Shown one piece after another: positions 5,282 through 6,901 of a stretch of DNA of 6,901 nt. The position numbers were made by a program, and so were the translations under genes. Numbering within the stretch: the stretch's first letter is position 1; every line of letters begins with the position of its first letter. The notes beneath the pieces are model-generated. The model ran no database searches and was not told the origin of the DNA. It was given only the letters and a program-made list of their open reading frames with translations. Source of the stretch: an uncultured Marvinbryantia sp. (GTDB taxonomy: Bacteria; Bacillota; Clostridia; Lachnospirales; Lachnospiraceae); contig CAKRON010000117.1 of NCBI GenBank assembly GCA_934373455.1, positions 1 through 6,901 of the forward strand, read 5' to 3'.

Positions 5282-6202
5282 TTACTGGTCACGCCATTTT
5301 AACAGGGTAAGAATCAGTGCCATTCGTGCGTAAACACCGTATTGTACCTGTTTGAAATAAGCAGCACGTGGATCATCATCAACTTCTACAGAAATCTCAT
5401 TTACACGAGGAAGTGGATGAAGAACCAGCATATCAGGTTTGGCAAGTTTCATCTTTTCTTTATCCAGGATATAGAAGTCTTTCATGCGGATATAATCTTC
5501 TTCGTTGAAGAAACGCTCTTTCTGCACACGTGTCATGTAAAGCAGATCCAGTTCCGGAAGTGCATCTTCCAGGCGGACAACTTCTTTATAAGGGATATTA
5601 TTTCCGGTGAGAACGTCTTCGCGAATATAGCTCGGAACACGAAGCTCTTCCGGAGAGATCAGGACAAAGCGTACATTCGGGTAGCGGATCATAGCATGGA
5701 TCAGAGAGTGTACGGTACGTCCAAACTTCAGATCACCACAGAATCCAATTGTCAGGTTATCCAGGTGTCCTTTTAAAGAACGGATAGTCAGAAGGTCTGT
5801 CAGTGTCTGGGTAGGATGCTGATGTCCACCGTCTCCTGCATTGATAACAGGAATAGAGGATTTGGTAGAAGCTACATAAGCGGCACCTTCCTTTGGATGG
5901 CGGATCGCACAAATATCTGCATAACAGGAAATCATGCGGATGGTATCAGCAACGCTTTCTCCCTTCGTAGCAGAACTGCTTGCGGCCGAAGAAAAACCAA
6001 GTACCTGACCACCCAGATTGATCATAGCAGCTTCAAAACTGAGTCGTGTTCGTGTACTTGGTTCATAAAATAAAGTAGCAATTTTAAGACCATCACATTT
6101 ATGTGAATACTTAGAAGGGTTGGCTTCAATGTCATTAGCAAGATCAAGAATACCGTCGATTTCTTCTACGGTAAGATCCAGAGGGTTCATCAAATGTCTC
6201 AT
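5282..6202 (-). CDS. pyrB: Aspartate carbamoyltransferase catalytic subunit
   Basis: A 306-residue cytoplasmic enzyme that joins carbamoyl phosphate and L-aspartate to give N-carbamoyl-aspartate in pyrimidine biosynthesis. All catalytic motifs are intact: STRTR (49-53, phosphate binding), K80 in the mobile 80s loop, RHP (101-103), HPTQ (129-132), FGRTVHSL with R162, TRVQ (R225, Q227; aspartate binding) and HPLPR (262-266). The length matches E. coli PyrB (about 310). ATG 6202 is chosen because AAGGAG lies eight bases upstream (6211-6216 region), and [10 protein letters not shown] aligns with family starts. The partner pyrI follows 23 bases later, so the holoenzyme is probably of the allosteric class with regulatory dimers. 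The leader from the predicted promoter is only about 25 bases, too short for a PyrR or pyrBI-type attenuator. Confidence 0.98.
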   Translation of the reverse strand: MRHLMNPLDLTVEEIDGILDLANDIEANPSKYSHKCDGLKIATLFYEPSTRTRLSFEAAMINLGGQVLGFSSAASSSATKGESVADTIRMISCYADICAIRHPKEGAAYVASTKSSIPVINAGDGGHQHPTQTLTDLLTIRSLKGHLDNLTIGFCGDLKFGRTVHSLIHAMIRYPNVRFVLISPEELRVPSYIREDVLTGNNIPYKEVVRLEDALPELDLLYMTRVQKERFFNEEDYIRMKDFYILDKEKMKLAKPDMLVLHPLPRVNEISVEVDDDPRAAYFKQVQYGVYARMALILTLLKWRDQ

Positions 6203-6226
6203 CTAATTATCTCCTTTTCGTATATT

Positions 6227-6262
6227 CTGTTAACAGTATACACGAATAGTTTAAAATAGCAA
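6227..6262 (-). promoter_or_regulatory. Predicted pyrBI promoter with palindrome at the start site
   Basis: Read on the - strand, TTGCTA (6262-6257, four of six -35 bases), a 16-base spacer and TATACT (6240-6235, five of six -10 bases) precede pyrB. The perfect 10-bp palindrome CTGTTAACAG (6227-6236) covers the expected start site, and weaker GTATA/TATAC arms flank it (6220-6224, 6237-6241). This could be an operator. The -35 is weak, so the assignment is moderate. Confidence 0.5.
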
Positions 6263-6270
6263 GAAGAAAA

Positions 6271-6648
6271 TTACTGTTTTAGAATTTTTTCAAAAAACAG
6301 TCCTGTAATGAACCAGACCGGGGCATAATCCAGGCGGATAACGCCATGAAAATTTAAGGGAGCTTCGCTATAATCCCAGGGACAAAGATTCAACCGTTTT
6401 AAAAATGTACCGCTCAAATATTCTATGCTGAAGATACCATTCATATAGATGAGACCACGAAGAGCAATATGGATGTTTTGCATTTTCAGTGAGAGCGGTC
6501 CTATGACGGCGGCCATACCGTAAATCGGAAACATCCATATGGAAGAATGACCGATTAGTTTATAATCCTGGCGGGACAGGGAATGCAGGCTGGTCCAGAG
6601 CAATTCCAGACACCAGCCGCAGATACCGCATTTCATAAAATTTTTCAT
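6271..6648 (-). CDS. CmpB-like small membrane protein (putative ABC transporter permease family)
   Basis: A 125-residue, very hydrophobic protein with about four predicted membrane helices. It shows the pattern I associate with the ABC_trans_CmpB / 'putative ABC transporter permease' family (PF06541): GWCLE near the start, SIWMFPIYGMA (36-46), RGLIYMNGIF and EYLSGT in the middle, CPWDYS (89-94), a short basic/aromatic stretch, and a final W-x-x-x-GLFFE (about 112-120). The family name is historical; transport has not been shown for most members and the function is effectively unknown. The start at 6648 fits family N-termini, but no Shine-Dalgarno sequence is visible upstream. The next in-frame ATG at 6636 also lacks one. 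It lies upstream of pyrB in the same direction, 68 bases away; pyrB has its own candidate promoter, so co-transcription is uncertain. Confidence 0.82.
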   Translation of the reverse strand: MKNFMKCGICGWCLELLWTSLHSLSRQDYKLIGHSSIWMFPIYGMAAVIGPLSLKMQNIHIALRGLIYMNGIFSIEYLSGTFLKRLNLCPWDYSEAPLNFHGVIRLDYAPVWFITGLFFEKILKQ

Positions 6649-6725
6649 ATCAGAAGTATAACCGGAAAAGTTAAAAATATACGTGGATCAATCTGCTGTG
6701 TATCGCATCACAGTGTAAAAGCGCC

Positions 6726-6753
6726 TTGAAAAATAGCATAGGTATGGTATACT
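6726..6753 (+). promoter_or_regulatory. folC promoter
   Basis: TTGAAA (6726-6731, five of six), a 16-base spacer and TATACT (6748-6753, five of six) with TG at 6745-6746 as an extended -10. Transcription should begin near 6760, about 30 bases before the folC start. The gene downstream has AGGAG at 6781-6785. Confidence 0.65.
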
Positions 6754-6790
6754 GGAAATAATAGTGTATTTTTGAAAAAGAGGAGTAATT

Positions 6791-6901
6791 ATGACATACG
6801 AAGAAGCGAGAGGTTATCTGGATTACATTAATAAGGCGGGAATTATTCTTGGCCTGGAGAGCATGGAACATCTTTTAGATGAACTTGGCAATCCACAGGA
6901 T
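6791..6901 (+). CDS. folC: Folylpolyglutamate synthase / dihydrofolate synthase, N-terminal part
   Basis: The first 37 codons of a gene cut by the window edge. The protein begins MTYEEARGYLD and continues with YINKAGIILGLESMEHLLDEL followed by GNPQD. This matches the start of FolC (Mur ligase-like family): a YLD motif, a Gly-x-x-LGL segment, then a helix ending in LGNPQ just before the region that leads to the ATP-binding GTNGKGS loop, which is not in the window. FolC adds glutamates to tetrahydrofolate and in many bacteria also makes dihydrofolate. The start is supported by AGGAG (6781-6785) six bases upstream and a good promoter. It is divergent from the CmpB-like gene, with 142 bases between. 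Confidence 0.88.
   Translation, partial: MTYEEARGYLDYINKAGIILGLESMEHLLDELGNPQD

Noticed and set aside
5342..5776. 144-codon open frame on the + strand inside pyrB
   Set aside because: It is antisense to an intact, motif-complete pyrB; no RBS, promoter or recognisable domain supports it.
6274..6300. 7-bp inverted repeat (CTGTTTT/AAAACAG) at the end of the CmpB-like gene as its terminator
   Set aside because: The stem is nearly all A-T, lies inside the coding end and has only a short T-run after it; too weak to call.
6696..6712. Small hairpin CTGTG/CACAG between the CmpB-like gene and folC
   Set aside because: Only 5 bp with an 8-base loop and no functional context; likely chance.

Overview
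The window looks like a chromosomal segment of a low-GC, Gram-positive gut anaerobe of the Clostridia, most probably a Lachnospiraceae (Blautia/Dorea/Ruminococcus-like). The reasons are strong AGGAGG-type ribosome binding sites, a class A RNase P RNA (Bacilli use class B), a pyrB-pyrI pair with a zinc-binding regulatory subunit, and a short CmpB-like membrane protein of a kind common in that family. The genus cannot be fixed from the sequence alone.

Layout. Bases 1-380 hold no convincing full gene. They contain a palindromic, repeat-like element (28-112), a long hairpin (158-200) and an AT-rich promoter region with a 17-bp direct repeat and several ATCATT/AATGAT half-sites. Bases 257-4325 are one transcription unit on the + strand: a strong promoter, a small Sec-secreted protein ending in GRYTP (381-764), a 16-bp intercistronic hairpin, a 368-residue lipoprotein (846-1952), two six-helix ABC-2-like permeases (2004-2771 and 2782-3642) and an ABC ATPase of the bacitracin/lantibiotic-immunity type (3654-4325). 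Next come the RNase P RNA gene rnpB with its own promoter (RNA about 4420-4760) and a bidirectional terminator shared with the convergent pyrBI operon. On the - strand are pyrI (4830-5258), pyrB (5282-6202) and a CmpB-like membrane protein (6271-6648). The first 37 codons of folC begin on the + strand at 6791 and run off the end.

How the parts work together. The right half is housekeeping: aspartate transcarbamoylase catalytic and regulatory chains (pyrimidine synthesis), RNase P RNA (tRNA 5' maturation) and folate polyglutamylation. The left half is an AT-rich accessory cassette. One 60-base line of the lipoprotein gene counts about 33% GC, against about 52% for one line of pyrB. Its order (small secreted protein, hairpin, lipoprotein, two permeases, ATPase) resembles bacteriocin loci with a LanI + LanFEG or BcrAB-like self-protection transporter, but there is no modification enzyme or dedicated peptide exporter. 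The small protein instead has a Sec signal peptide, as in lactococcin-972-type loci. My best hypothesis for an undescribed system is a Sec-exported peptide or protein with an associated lipoprotein/ABC immunity or sensing module. That is inference; no gene in the cassette has a function I can name with certainty beyond the ABC transporter parts.
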